The translations under genes and the position numbers were made by a program. Positions 1-8,750 of a stretch of DNA of 64,000 nucleotides are shown in pieces. The stretch is from Nonomuraea dietziae (lineage in GTDB: Bacteria; Actinomycetota; Actinomycetes; Streptosporangiales; Streptosporangiaceae): the NCBI RefSeq assembly GCF_014195505.1, contig NZ_JACIBV010000001.1:1984001-2048000 (forward strand), given 5' to 3'. The notes beneath the pieces were generated by a model that was not told the DNA's origin, made no database searches, and worked only from the letters and a program-made list of their open reading frames with translations. Numbering within the stretch: the first letter of the stretch is position 1; each line of letters begins with the position of its first letter.

Positions 1-683
1 ACGGCAAGAGCGACAAGAAGAAGGGCTCCTCGTGGAAGGAGCTGCCGATCCTCATCGTCGTGGCTCTCGGCCTCGCCCTGCTGATCAAGACGTTCATCGT
101 CCAGCCGTTCTACATCCCGTCGGAGTCGATGGAGAACACCCTGCTGATCAACGACAGGGTGCTGGTGAACAAGCTCGTCTACCACACGCGCGACATCGAG
201 CGCGGCGACGTCATCGTCTTCAACGGTGAAGACTCGTGGGATCCCGAGGTCGTCACCGAGGAGCCGACCAACCCGGTCACAGGGGCGCTGCGCTGGGTGG
301 GCGAGCTGTTCGGGCTCGTGCCGGGCGAGAAGGACTACATCAAGCGGGTCATCGGCGTGCCGGGCGACACCGTCAAGTGCTGCGACTCCAAGGGCAGGGT
401 CACGGTCAACGGCGTGCCGCTGGACGAGACGAGTTACCTCTTCCCCGGCGACGAGCCCTCCGACCGTCCCTTCGAGGTGAAGGTGCCCGCGGGAAGGCTG
501 TGGGTCATGGGCGACCACCGCTCGGTCTCCTACGACTCGCGCGGCCACACGGGCGACCCCGGCGGCGGCACGATCGCGGTCGACAACGTGCTCGGCAGGG
601 CCTTCGTGATCATGTGGCCGGTCTCGCGCTGGACCTCCCTCGACATCCCCTCGACCTTCGATCAGCCGGGTCTGAAGAAGTGA
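1..683 (+). CDS. lepB: Signal peptidase I (5' end outside window)
   Basis: Membrane serine protease that removes signal peptides from secreted proteins. The frame is already open at base 3, with a Lys/Ser-rich cytoplasmic stretch before the membrane segment LPILIVVALGLALLIK, so the true start lies upstream of the window. Family motifs are in order: PSESM with the catalytic Ser, IKRVIGVPGD with the general-base Lys, and GDHRSVSYDSR (box E). A CC pair and a Gly/Asp-rich insertion between the boxes are typical of actinobacterial type I peptidases. It converges on the response regulator gene with 7 bases between stops. Function is secure; only the N-terminus is missing. Confidence 0.95.
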   Translation, partial: GKSDKKKGSSWKELPILIVVALGLALLIKTFIVQPFYIPSESMENTLLINDRVLVNKLVYHTRDIERGDVIVFNGEDSWDPEVVTEEPTNPVTGALRWVGELFGLVPGEKDYIKRVIGVPGDTVKCCDSKGRVTVNGVPLDETSYLFPGDEPSDRPFEVKVPAGRLWVMGDHRSVSYDSRGHTGDPGGGTIAVDNVLGRAFVIMWPVSRWTSLDIPSTFDQPGLKK

Positions 684-690
684 GCGCGGG

Positions 691-1359
691 TCAAGGACCG
701 AGATAGGCCAGAACGGCGGCGACGCGGCGATGGACGTCGCCGCTGTTCTCCAGGCCGAGTTTGGTGAAGATGGCGTTGACGTTCTTCTCCACCGACGACA
801 CCGACAGGTGCAGCGCCCGCGCGATCCCGCCGTTCGATCTTCCTCTGGCCATCTCGCGCAGCACGTCGCGCTCGCGCGGCGTCAGCTCCTCCTGCTCGGC
901 CCGCACCGCACGCCTGGCCAGCAGCCCCTCCACCACCTTGGGGTCGATCACCGAGCCGCCCGAGGCGACCGCCCTGATCGCGCCGAGCAGCTCCTCCAGG
1001 TCGCCCACCCTGTCCTTGAGCAGGTAGGCGAAGCCCTCGGTGCCGTGCTTGAACAGCTCGAAGGCGAACAGCGCGTCGGAGTACTGCGAGAGCACCACCA
1101 CGCCGACCCCAGGATGCTCGGCGTGGACGCGGTGGGCGGCGTCGATGCCCTCGAAGCCCGCCCTCCACGCGCCTCCCGGCATCCTGATGTCGGTGACGAC
1201 GACGTCGGGCGCGAGTCTGCGCACCGCGTCGAGCAGCTCGTCGGCGTCGCCGACCGCGCCCACGACGCTGACCTCGCCCGACAGCTCGAGCAGCCGCCGT
1301 GTTCCCTCCCGCACCAGGTAGTGGTCGTCGGCCACCACCGTGCGCAGCCGCTCACCCAT
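691..1359 (-). CDS. NarL/LuxR-type response regulator
   Basis: DNA-binding regulator of a two-component system, 222 residues, the usual length. The receiver domain (about 1-125) has the acidic pair in VVADDHYLVREG, the phospho-acceptor Asp in VVVTDIRMPGG and a conserved Lys in LLKDRVGD. The C-terminal LuxR HTH (about 155-220) begins LTPRERDVLREMARGRSN. Its start overlaps the last 8 bases of the sensor kinase gene, so the pair is translated as an operon with the kinase first. Target genes are not evident; the neighbouring serine hydrolase diverges from this pair and is a possible target. Confidence 0.93.
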   Translation of the reverse strand: MGERLRTVVADDHYLVREGTRRLLELSGEVSVVGAVGDADELLDAVRRLAPDVVVTDIRMPGGAWRAGFEGIDAAHRVHAEHPGVGVVVLSQYSDALFAFELFKHGTEGFAYLLKDRVGDLEELLGAIRAVASGGSVIDPKVVEGLLARRAVRAEQEELTPRERDVLREMARGRSNGGIARALHLSVSSVEKNVNAIFTKLGLENSGDVHRRVAAVLAYLGP

Positions 1360-3076
1360 CGACAGGCACCCAGGCCGTCATCTGTGTTCCCTTCCCCGGG
1401 GCGGCTTGCATCTCCAGCCCTCCGCCGAGGGCGTCGAGGCGGTCGGCGAGCGTGGCCAGGCCGCGTCTGGCGGTCGTGGCGGGGTCGAACCCCCTGCCGT
1501 CGTCGACGACGCGGGCGTGCAGGCGGCCCTCCTCGCGGTCGAGCCGCACCTCTATCCTCGTCGCCGCTGCGTGCTTGAGCGCGTTGGCGACGGCCTCGCT
1601 CACGGTGAAGTACATCGCGCCCTCCACCTCGTCGGAGAAGCGGGTGGCGCGCAGGCCCTCGCCCGCGCTCACCTTCGTGGGCACCGGCAGCTTCGCGCAG
1701 CGCTCCTCGACCGCCTCGACCAGGCCGCCCTGCCCGAGCGCGGAGGGGTGGATGCCGGCGGCGAGCTCGCGCAGGTCCGTCAGGGTCTGACGGGCCTGCT
1801 CGCGCAGCTCGGTGAGCAGGTCGGCGCCGCCACCCGTGGCCCTGGCCAGCTCGAGCCCCGCGATCAGGGCGACGAGCTGCTGCTGGACGCCGTCGTGGAT
1901 GTTGCGCTCGATGCGCCGCCGCTCGGCCTCCTGCGCGTTGACCAGCCGTACGGCCAGCCCTTCGCTCTGGATGGCCAGCCCCGCGGGTACGGCCAGCGCC
2001 TCCAGGAAGCGGCGGTCGTCGGCGGTCAGCCTGCCGTGCTGCCTCGGGCCGCACTCAAGCTGGCCGAGCCCGCCCCTGACCGGCACGACGAGCGCGGGGG
2101 GGCCCACCTCGACCCCGGCCACGACACGGGTGCCGTCGGCCAGCCGTACGGCCGCCCAGGTGGTCTCCAGCGCCGAGCGCACGCTCGCCGCCAGCCTGCC
2201 GATCAGCGCCGCGGGCTCGGGGCGCTCCTCCATGGCCGAGCCCAGGCTGGAGAGCACGTCACCCACGGAGGGCCGTACGTCGAAGACGAACAGCAGCCTG
2301 GAGCCCCGGACCCCGAACCTGATGTCGAGCAGCCGGTGCCTGACGATCGCCACGCCGACCGCGGCGGGCAGCGATCCGAGGGTGCCGGTCATCCCGACCA
2401 GTCCCCATCCGGCATCGCCGCCCATGAGGAAGACGATGAGCGCGACGAAGGACAGGGTGTTGGCGCCCGCGCCCGCGACCATCCACGCGTACTGCCCGCG
2501 CTCGGTGACCGCGCTGCGCCGCCAGCGCACGACCAGTCCCACCAGCACGATGACGGCCATGACCCACGACAGGATCTGCCCGAGCGCGCCCACGGCGGCC
2601 GCCGTCATGGACACCGGCGGGCTCTGCGGTCCCGAGACGGGCCATGCCGCCACGACACCGAGCGCGTGGGCGCTGATCGTGCCCGCCGAGATCCACGCGA
2701 CGGGCCGCCACCTTCTGGAGGGCAGCCGGCCCTCGGGGAACAGCAGCGGCACGAAGATCGAGTTCAGCCCGAAGTACACGGCGAACAGCCCCGCAAGCCA
2801 GCCTGGCACGCCCGTGGGTGTGCCGGCCGCGAGCGCGATGCCGACCCCGAGCGAGCCGAGGCCCAGAAACACCGCGGTGGCAAGCAGCAGCCAGCCGTAG
2901 GGGCTGAAGGGCCGCCTGACGGCCAGCAACCAGCCGAGCGCGGGGGTGACGAGGCCGAGCAGGATGAAGGCGAGCTGAGAGGGAGGCGGGGGCAGCCCCG
3001 ACTCCAGCAGCGCGCCGGTGGTCAGGCTCACGGCGGCCAGCGCCACGAGGAGCCCGGCCGTCAACCTCGAACCCAT
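1352..3076 (-). CDS. NarL-family sensor histidine kinase
   Basis: Membrane histidine kinase, about 574 residues. The N-terminal half holds roughly eight hydrophobic segments without a large extracellular domain, so the signal is probably sensed in or at the membrane. A GAF-like region follows, then the HisKA_3 box RRRIERNIHDGVQQQLVAL with the phospho-accepting His, and an ATPase domain with DDGRGFDP and GLATLADRLDALGG. A GTG two codons upstream (3082) is an alternative start. Partner of the overlapping response regulator. Ligand unknown. Confidence 0.92.
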   Translation of the reverse strand: MGSRLTAGLLVALAAVSLTTGALLESGLPPPPSQLAFILLGLVTPALGWLLAVRRPFSPYGWLLLATAVFLGLGSLGVGIALAAGTPTGVPGWLAGLFAVYFGLNSIFVPLLFPEGRLPSRRWRPVAWISAGTISAHALGVVAAWPVSGPQSPPVSMTAAAVGALGQILSWVMAVIVLVGLVVRWRRSAVTERGQYAWMVAGAGANTLSFVALIVFLMGGDAGWGLVGMTGTLGSLPAAVGVAIVRHRLLDIRFGVRGSRLLFVFDVRPSVGDVLSSLGSAMEERPEPAALIGRLAASVRSALETTWAAVRLADGTRVVAGVEVGPPALVVPVRGGLGQLECGPRQHGRLTADDRRFLEALAVPAGLAIQSEGLAVRLVNAQEAERRRIERNIHDGVQQQLVALIAGLELARATGGGADLLTELREQARQTLTDLRELAAGIHPSALGQGGLVEAVEERCAKLPVPTKVSAGEGLRATRFSDEVEGAMYFTVSEAVANALKHAAATRIEVRLDREEGRLHARVVDDGRGFDPATTARRGLATLADRLDALGGGLEMQAAPGKGTQMTAWVPVDG

Positions 3077-3187
3077 GGGCACCCATCGTCGTGTGAAAGC
3101 CGGGCGGCGTCTATGAGGTTAACCGCACACTTGACGATGCGGCTGGCATGGTGGGCGCGCGCTGCCCTGCTCGCTTGCATGGAAGCC

Positions 3188-4519
3188 ATGAGATCCGTCG
3201 CCATCACCGTGACCGCCTCCTCGCTGCTGCTGACGGCGTGCGCCGCCGCGCCCTCGGCCCTGGCCTCCGCGACGCCGTCCACCGCGCCCGTCTCGGCATC
3301 CGCCGTGGCGCGCGACGTCCCCATCCCCGACACCCCGGCAGGCAGGCAGCTGAGCTGGCTGATGTCCGCCGTTCCTGACGCGCCGATCCCCGAGCAGCAG
3401 CTCACCGAGCACTTCTCCGCGCTCATGCTCTCCGCCCTGCCGCCGGCCGAGCTCAACGCGGTCCTGGTCGGCACCAAGGACCTGCGCCTGATCAAGATCC
3501 TCTACGCGGTGGACACCGCGATCACCGCCGAGGTGACGACGGGCGGCAGGACGCTCTGGATGGAGCTGACGGTCGACGCGGAGGGGAAGATCTCCGGGCT
3601 GCGGATGACGCCTCCCGTCACGCCCAAGCCCACCCCCACGACCTGGAAGGAGATCGACGAGCGGGTCCGCAAGGTGGCGCCGAGAGTGGGCTTCCTGGCC
3701 GCCGAGATCACCCGTGACGGGCGCTGCGTGCCCGTGCGCTTGCTCGCCCCCCGCACTCCCAGGCCGCTCGGCTCGATGTTCAAGCTCTACGTCCTCGCGG
3801 CGGTCGCCAAGAAGATTCCCAACTGGGACACCAAGCTGACGATCAAGCCTTCGCTCAAGAGCCTGCCGAGCGGCGAACTGCAGGACAGGCCCGACAACAG
3901 CAAGGTGTCGGTGCTGGAGGCGGCCAAGCTGATGATCGGCATCAGCGACAACACCGCCACCGACCTGCTGATGCACAAGGTGGGCAGGAAGACGGTCGAG
4001 GCCTACCAGTCGCGCAACGCCCCTCTCCTCACCACGCGGGAGCTGTTCGCGCTCAAGGGGGCGGCCTATCCCGAGCATGCCAAGCGTTACCTGTCGCTCG
4101 GTGAGAAGCAGCGGCGGGCCTACCTGGACAGGGTGGTCGCCAAGATCCCGCTCAGCGCGATCAAGCCGTGGGTCTCACCCCGGGAGCTGGACACCATCGA
4201 GTGGTTCGGCACCCCCGGCGAGGTGTGCGCGGCGCACGCCAGGCTGCGCGTGCTCGGCGACAGGCGCGTAGGCGAGGTCATGTCCCAGAGCGACGCGGGG
4301 CTCGGCCTCGACGCGAAGAAGTGGCGTCCGGCCTGGTTCAAGGGCGGCTCCGAGGCGGGCGTGCTGGCACTCGGCCACTCGGCCACGACGAAGGACGGAC
4401 GCACCTTCTTCGTCACCACGATGGCCTCCGACACCAAGGCGCCGCTGGACGAGGGCAACGTGGCCACCGAGGCGCTCGCGCTGGCCAAGGGCGCCTTCGA
4501 GCTGATGGCCAAGGGCTGA
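3188..4519 (+). CDS. Secreted class A beta-lactamase-like serine hydrolase (lipoprotein)
   Basis: Extracytoplasmic serine hydrolase of the class A beta-lactamase fold, 443 residues from this start. MRSVAITVTASSLLLTAC is a lipoprotein signal with Cys18 as lipidation site, which decides the start; ATGs at 3179 and 3137 are in frame but worse. An alpha/beta N-terminal domain (about 45-160, LpqF/Cpe-like) precedes the catalytic domain. Motifs are SMFK (nucleophile Ser and Lys), SDN in GISDNTATDLL, and KGG in WFKGGSEAG where KTG/KSG would be usual. I do not see a convincing ExxLN omega-loop Glu, so true beta-lactamase activity is doubtful and an esterase or peptidase role is more likely. The frame is open 1.8 kb upstream only because it lies antisense to the kinase. 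Confidence 0.85.
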   Translation: MRSVAITVTASSLLLTACAAAPSALASATPSTAPVSASAVARDVPIPDTPAGRQLSWLMSAVPDAPIPEQQLTEHFSALMLSALPPAELNAVLVGTKDLRLIKILYAVDTAITAEVTTGGRTLWMELTVDAEGKISGLRMTPPVTPKPTPTTWKEIDERVRKVAPRVGFLAAEITRDGRCVPVRLLAPRTPRPLGSMFKLYVLAAVAKKIPNWDTKLTIKPSLKSLPSGELQDRPDNSKVSVLEAAKLMIGISDNTATDLLMHKVGRKTVEAYQSRNAPLLTTRELFALKGAAYPEHAKRYLSLGEKQRRAYLDRVVAKIPLSAIKPWVSPRELDTIEWFGTPGEVCAAHARLRVLGDRRVGEVMSQSDAGLGLDAKKWRPAWFKGGSEAGVLALGHSATTKDGRTFFVTTMASDTKAPLDEGNVATEALALAKGAFELMAKG

Positions 4520-4557
4520 GAGCCTCATCGCGAGGTCCTCGCCACACTCGGCGGCGC

Positions 4558-5553
4558 TCACGCGGACTCTCTGATCACCAGTTCCGTCGGCAGTATCACC
4601 GGCTCGACGCCCGCCGCGCCGTCGATCAGCGCCAGCAGCAGGCTGACCGTCTCCTCGGCCACCCTGGCCAGCGGCTGGCGGATGGTGGTGAGGGGCGGGT
4701 GGGTGGAGACGGCGACGGAGGAGTCGTCGAACCCGCCGACAGCGACGTCGTCGGGGACGCGCCGCCCCGCCGCCCGCAGGGCCGCAAGGGCTCCGGCCGC
4801 CATCAGGTCGGAGGCGACGAAGACGGCGTCGAGATCGGGAGAGCGCTCCAGCAACTGGGTCATCGCCCGCTCGCCGCTGGCGCGCGACCAGTCGCCGTGG
4901 GCGATGAGCTTCTTGGAGGCCTTGCGGCCGAGCACGTCGGCGAAGCCCTCGAGGCGCTGCGTGCCGCCCGGCGTGTCCATGGGCCCGGTGATCATGGCGA
5001 TGCGCCTGCGGCCCTGCTCGACGAGGTAGGAGGTCATCTGGCGGGCGCCGAGGCGCTCGTCGGCGGCGGCGTAGGGGATGACGTTCTCCTTGCCGATGAC
5101 CGCGCCCTGTGCAACGACGGGGACGTCGGAGCCGAGGGCGTCGGCAAGGGGGTCGCCCGCGTGGGTCGAGACGAGGAACACGCCGTCGGCGTGGCCGCCC
5201 CTGATGTAGCGGATGACCCTCTGCCTGTCGCCGTCGTCGCCCGCCATCATCATGACGAGCGAGACGTCGCGTTCGGCCAGGCGGCGCACCGCCGTACTGA
5301 TGAGGACGCTGTAGTTGGGGTCCTCGAACAGCTTCTCGTGCGGGTCGGACAGCACCATGACCACCGAGCCCGTCTTCTGTGTGACCAGGCTGCGCGCGGC
5401 GCGGTTGACGACGTAGCCGGTCTCGGCGATCGCCCTCTCGGTGGCCGCGCGGGCCGCCGCGCTGACGTACTTGTCGCCGTTCAGCACGCGTGACACCGTG
5501 CCGCGGGAGACACCCGCGGCGGCGGCGACGTCGTGGATGGTGGGACGTTTCAC
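4558..5553 (-). CDS. LacI-family repressor of the galactan cluster
   Basis: Sugar-responsive repressor of 331 residues. The N-terminal HTH reads IHDVAAAAGVSRGTVSRVLNG, followed by a hinge and a periplasmic-binding-protein-like effector domain ending with PLTTIRQPLARVAEETVSLL. The GTG start overlaps the stop of the upstream permease gene as GTGA, so it is the last gene of the importer operon. Its likely operators are the two identical inverted sites at 8614 and 8718. The inducer is presumably a beta-1,4-galacto-oligosaccharide, inferred from the neighbouring GH42 and GH53 genes. Confidence 0.92.
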   Translation of the reverse strand: MKRPTIHDVAAAAGVSRGTVSRVLNGDKYVSAAARAATERAIAETGYVVNRAARSLVTQKTGSVVMVLSDPHEKLFEDPNYSVLISTAVRRLAERDVSLVMMMAGDDGDRQRVIRYIRGGHADGVFLVSTHAGDPLADALGSDVPVVAQGAVIGKENVIPYAAADERLGARQMTSYLVEQGRRRIAMITGPMDTPGGTQRLEGFADVLGRKASKKLIAHGDWSRASGERAMTQLLERSPDLDAVFVASDLMAAGALAALRAAGRRVPDDVAVGGFDDSSVAVSTHPPLTTIRQPLARVAEETVSLLLALIDGAAGVEPVILPTELVIRESA

Positions 5554-6374
5554 TTGACGGCTCCGGAGGACAGGTCGGTCCTCCAGTATCGCTGCATCGT
5601 CAGGAACAGCGCGATCAAGGGGATGATCGACAGCAGCGCGCCGGTCAGGATCAGGTTGTAGAGGGTGGGCTGGTTGGCGCCCGCGGCGAGCATGGTGTAG
5701 AGCCCGACGGTGAGCGGGAACTTGCCGTCGTCGCCGAGCATGATGAACGGCAGCAGGAAGTTGTTCCAGATCGCCACGAACTGGAACAGGAAGATCGTCA
5801 CCATGCCGGGCACCATCAGCGGGATGGCCACCCTGGTCATCAGCCGCCACTCCCCCGCTCCGTCGAGCCTGCCGGCCTCCAGCAGCGAGTCGGGGATGGC
5901 CGCGGTCGCGTAGATGCGGGCCAGGTAGATGCTGTAGGGGTGCAGGATCTGGGGCAGCAGCACCGCCCAGTAGGTGTCGGCCATGCCGATCTGGGAGAAG
6001 AGCAGGTACTGCGGGATCGCCAGCACGACGGCGGGGACCAGGATGCCGCCGATGAGCAGGTTGAAGATCGCGTCGCGGCCGGGGAAGCGGTACTTGGCGA
6101 GGGCGAAGCCGGAGACGGCGCTGACCGCGGTCGACAGCAGCGCGCCGCCGCCCGCGTAGAGCAGGGTGTTGGCCAGCCACAGCCAGAACACCCCGTCGCG
6201 GTAGGCGAAGAGCTCCTCGATGTTGGACAGCAGCCCGGTGCCCGGCGTCAGGGTGGAGGTGGTGAACAGCTCCGCGGGTGACTTGGTAGCCGCCACCAGG
6301 ACCCAGCTCACCGGGAACAGGCAGTAGATCGCGCCCAGGAGCAGCAGCCCCGTCGGCGCCAGGCGCCTGGTCAT
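5550..6374 (-). CDS. ABC sugar importer permease, MalG/GanQ type
   Basis: Integral membrane half of an oligosaccharide ABC importer, 274 residues, six predicted transmembrane segments. The EAA loop, which docks the ATPase, is visible as ... LLEAGRLDGAGEWRLMTRV (EAxxxDGA pattern). The ATG overlaps the stop of the upstream permease (ATGA), so the two permeases are coupled. No ATPase gene is in this operon; MsiK at 18.4 kb is the obvious candidate partner. The substrate, by context, is galacto-oligosaccharide. Confidence 0.93.
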   Translation of the reverse strand: MTRRLAPTGLLLLGAIYCLFPVSWVLVAATKSPAELFTTSTLTPGTGLLSNIEELFAYRDGVFWLWLANTLLYAGGGALLSTAVSAVSGFALAKYRFPGRDAIFNLLIGGILVPAVVLAIPQYLLFSQIGMADTYWAVLLPQILHPYSIYLARIYATAAIPDSLLEAGRLDGAGEWRLMTRVAIPLMVPGMVTIFLFQFVAIWNNFLLPFIMLGDDGKFPLTVGLYTMLAAGANQPTLYNLILTGALLSIIPLIALFLTMQRYWRTDLSSGAVK

Positions 6375-7255
6375 GACTCCTCCCCGAAGGCGCGCCCGCG
6401 CACCACGCGCAGGAAGCCGAACGACAGCACGAGTGAGACGGCCGCGATGACGATCGAGGTGGCGGCGGCCGAGTAGAGGTCGCCGGTGACGAACGCGTCG
6501 CGGTAGACCTTCATGAGCGGGCTCCAGGTCGAGCTGATCGTGTTGGTGAGCGGCCGCAGCGTGGTCGGCTCGGTGAAGACCTGGATGGTCGCGATGACCG
6601 AGAAGACCGTGGTAAGGATGATCGCGGGCACCAGGATCGGGATCTTGACCCTGAGCGCGATCTGCGTCTCGGTGGCTCCGTCGATCCTGGCGGCCTCGTA
6701 CAGCTCGCGGGGGATGGCCCGCAGGGTGGTGTAGAGCACGAGCATGTTGAAGCCGACGCCGCCCCACACCGCCACGTTCGCCATGGAGAAGGTGATCGTG
6801 GTCGCGCCGAGGAAGTCCACGTCGAGCAGGGCGCGCAGGGGGCTGAGCGAGGGCAGGTAGAGGAAGCCCCAGAGCAGGGTGGCCGCCACTCCTGGAACCG
6901 CGTAGGGCAGGAAGATCGCGATGCGCGAGAACCTGGCCAGCCGTACGTGGGCGGAGTCGAGCAGGAGCGCGAACAGCAGGGCCAGGCCGAGCATCACGAT
7001 CAGCACGAGCGCGCCGTACCCCAGCACGCGCAGCCATCCTGCCCACAGCTCGCCGTCGGTGGCGGCGGCGGCCAGGTTGTCCAGGCCCACGAAGATCTCC
7101 TGGCGCGAGCCCTTGCCCAGCCCGAGCCCCGAGACCTTCACCCTGCGCATGGACAGGTAGAAGGTGTAGCAGACGGGCAGCGCGAGGAAGAGCGTGAACA
7201 GGACGATCGCGGGGGTCAGGAAGAGGTACGGCGCGGCCTTGACGCGTCGGTTCAT
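6371..7255 (-). CDS. ABC sugar importer permease, MalF/GanP type
   Basis: First permease subunit of the importer, 294 residues. The N-terminal segment AAPYLFLTPAIVLFTLFLAL and five further membrane helices are clear, with the EAA loop LYEAARIDGATETQIALRV. It lacks the large second periplasmic loop seen in the other MalF in this window, so the two importers are of different subtypes. The ATG overlaps the stop of the binding-protein gene (ATGA). Confidence 0.93.
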   Translation of the reverse strand: MNRRVKAAPYLFLTPAIVLFTLFLALPVCYTFYLSMRRVKVSGLGLGKGSRQEIFVGLDNLAAAATDGELWAGWLRVLGYGALVLIVMLGLALLFALLLDSAHVRLARFSRIAIFLPYAVPGVAATLLWGFLYLPSLSPLRALLDVDFLGATTITFSMANVAVWGGVGFNMLVLYTTLRAIPRELYEAARIDGATETQIALRVKIPILVPAIILTTVFSVIATIQVFTEPTTLRPLTNTISSTWSPLMKVYRDAFVTGDLYSAAATSIVIAAVSLVLSFGFLRVVRGRAFGEES

Positions 7256-8556
7256 GGCGCGATCTGGAAACCGGACTTGCGCATGTCGGCGACGGTCGCC
7301 TCCTGCATGGCGCGCACGGCGTCGGAGAAGGACGACCTGGCCTGCACGGCCTTGTCGAAGGAGTCCTTGAAGGCGTTGTAGGTGACGCCGACGTTCGGGC
7401 CGAAGGTGAAGCCCCTGGCGCCGGCGGCGACCCCGGCGGCCTGCTGCCAGAAGTCCGGCTGGGTGGAGAAGTAGTCGGGCGCCTCGGTCAGCGCGCTCTG
7501 TCCCTTGGTGGCGGCGGGGTAGATCGCCGCCTCCTTGACCAGCAGGTCGACGGCCTTGGCGTCGGTGTTGAGCCAGGTGGCGAACTTAGCTGCGGCGGCC
7601 TGGTGCTTCGACTTGGCCGCGACGGCGACCGACGAGCCGCCCCAGAAGCCGCTGAAGTTCTCCCCCGCCTTCCACTGCGGCAGCGGCGCGGCGGCCCACT
7701 TGCCCTTGGCCTTGGGAGCGTTGCTCGACAGCACGCCGGGCGCCCAGATCGCCGAAGGCCAGGTGAGCAGCTTGCCGTCGTTGAGCGCCTTGTTCCATTC
7801 GGGGGTGAAGTACGGCATGCCGTCGATGACGCCCTCCTTGACCAGGCCGCCCCAGAAGTCGGCGACCCTGGTGGTGGGCTCGTCGGCGACGTTCACCTTC
7901 CACGACTCGCCGTCGATGGCCCACCACTGGGCGCCCGCCTGCTGGGCCAGGCCGGTGAAGGCACCGGGGTCCTTGCTGGAGAAGGTGCCGAGGAAGACCT
8001 TCGGGTCCTGCTCGTGCACCTTGCGCGCGGCCTCGGCGTACTCCTGCCAGGTCTTCGGCACGGCGATGTCGTACTTGTCGAACAGGTCCTTGCGGTAGAA
8101 GAGCATCATCGGGCCGCTGTCCTGCGGGATGGCGTAGACGGTGTCGGTGCCGAGCGTGACCTGACCCCACACGCCCTCGGAGAAGTCGGCCTTGACCGGG
8201 GCCGCGGCGGTCGTGAGATCGGCGACCGCGTCGGCGGCGATGAACGAGGGCAGGTGCTGGTACTCGGCCTGCACGAGGTCCGGAGGGTTGCCCGCCTTGG
8301 CCGCGGTGAGGAACTTGGCCGCCGCGTCGTCGCCGCCCGCCTGCTTGCTGACGGTGACCTGGATGTCGGGGTGTTCCTGGTTCCAGACCGCGACGATCTT
8401 GTCCATGTTGGGAGCCCAGGTCCAGTAGGTGAGCTTCACCGGACCCTGGGGAGCCGCCTGGGTCGCCTCAGGGGCCGGGGCGGCTCCCTCCGAAGCGCAG
8501 CCCGCCGCCGCCAGCGTGACCACGAGAGCGGCCACGCCCAGGAGTTTTGTACGCAT
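7252..8556 (-). CDS. Sugar ABC transporter substrate-binding lipoprotein
   Basis: Captures the sugar outside the membrane for the two permeases downstream; 434 residues. The signal MRTKLLGVAALVVTLAAAGC ends in a lipobox with Cys20, and the body is a family 1 solute-binding protein (LTYWTWAP near the N-terminus, aromatic-rich binding cleft). GGAGGAAC lies 4 bases before the ATG. It is the first gene of the five-gene minus-strand operon and diverges from the beta-galactosidase gene; the operator at 8614-8629 is 58 bases upstream of its start. Confidence 0.92.
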   Translation of the reverse strand: MRTKLLGVAALVVTLAAAGCASEGAAPAPEATQAAPQGPVKLTYWTWAPNMDKIVAVWNQEHPDIQVTVSKQAGGDDAAAKFLTAAKAGNPPDLVQAEYQHLPSFIAADAVADLTTAAAPVKADFSEGVWGQVTLGTDTVYAIPQDSGPMMLFYRKDLFDKYDIAVPKTWQEYAEAARKVHEQDPKVFLGTFSSKDPGAFTGLAQQAGAQWWAIDGESWKVNVADEPTTRVADFWGGLVKEGVIDGMPYFTPEWNKALNDGKLLTWPSAIWAPGVLSSNAPKAKGKWAAAPLPQWKAGENFSGFWGGSSVAVAAKSKHQAAAAKFATWLNTDAKAVDLLVKEAAIYPAATKGQSALTEAPDYFSTQPDFWQQAAGVAAGARGFTFGPNVGVTYNAFKDSFDKAVQARSSFSDAVRAMQEATVADMRKSGFQIAP

Positions 8557-8613
8557 TTGTTCCTCCGAGCACCGAGATGAGAACTCTAAGCTGTCGGCAG
8601 CGCGCCGCAGACT

Positions 8614-8629
8614 CTGTGAACGTGCACAG
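8614..8629. promoter_or_regulatory. Candidate LacI operator, copy 1 (importer side)
   Basis: The 16-mer CTGTGAACGTGCACAG is an imperfect palindrome with a central CG, as expected for a LacI-family operator. It is repeated exactly, in reverse complement, at 8718-8733 in the same divergent promoter. Its position 58 bases before the binding-protein start fits repression of the importer operon by the LacI gene at 4558-5553. Confidence 0.72.
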
Positions 8630-8717
8630 ACTGATTGCCGCAGAGATGACCCGTCAAGTGCCCGTTACGTTCTCGTTAAGGTCCAGGTGGGTTCCCTGCA
8701 CGGCGGATGTGCCGATA

Positions 8718-8733
8718 CTGTGCACGTTCACAG
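8718..8733. promoter_or_regulatory. Candidate LacI operator, copy 2 (beta-galactosidase side)
   Basis: CTGTGCACGTTCACAG is the exact reverse complement of the site at 8614-8629, 104 bases away, and ends 17 bases before the GH42 start codon. Each divergent promoter therefore has its own copy, oriented symmetrically. At about ten helical turns, the spacing would also permit DNA looping, which is inference only. Confidence 0.72.
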
Positions 8734-8750
8734 AACGATTGGGGATGTTG

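Noticed and set aside
1340..3178. In-frame upstream extension of the serine hydrolase to 1059 residues
   Set aside because: It lies antisense to the sensor kinase, is Arg/Gly/Ala/Pro-rich, and a lipoprotein signal begins at 3188.
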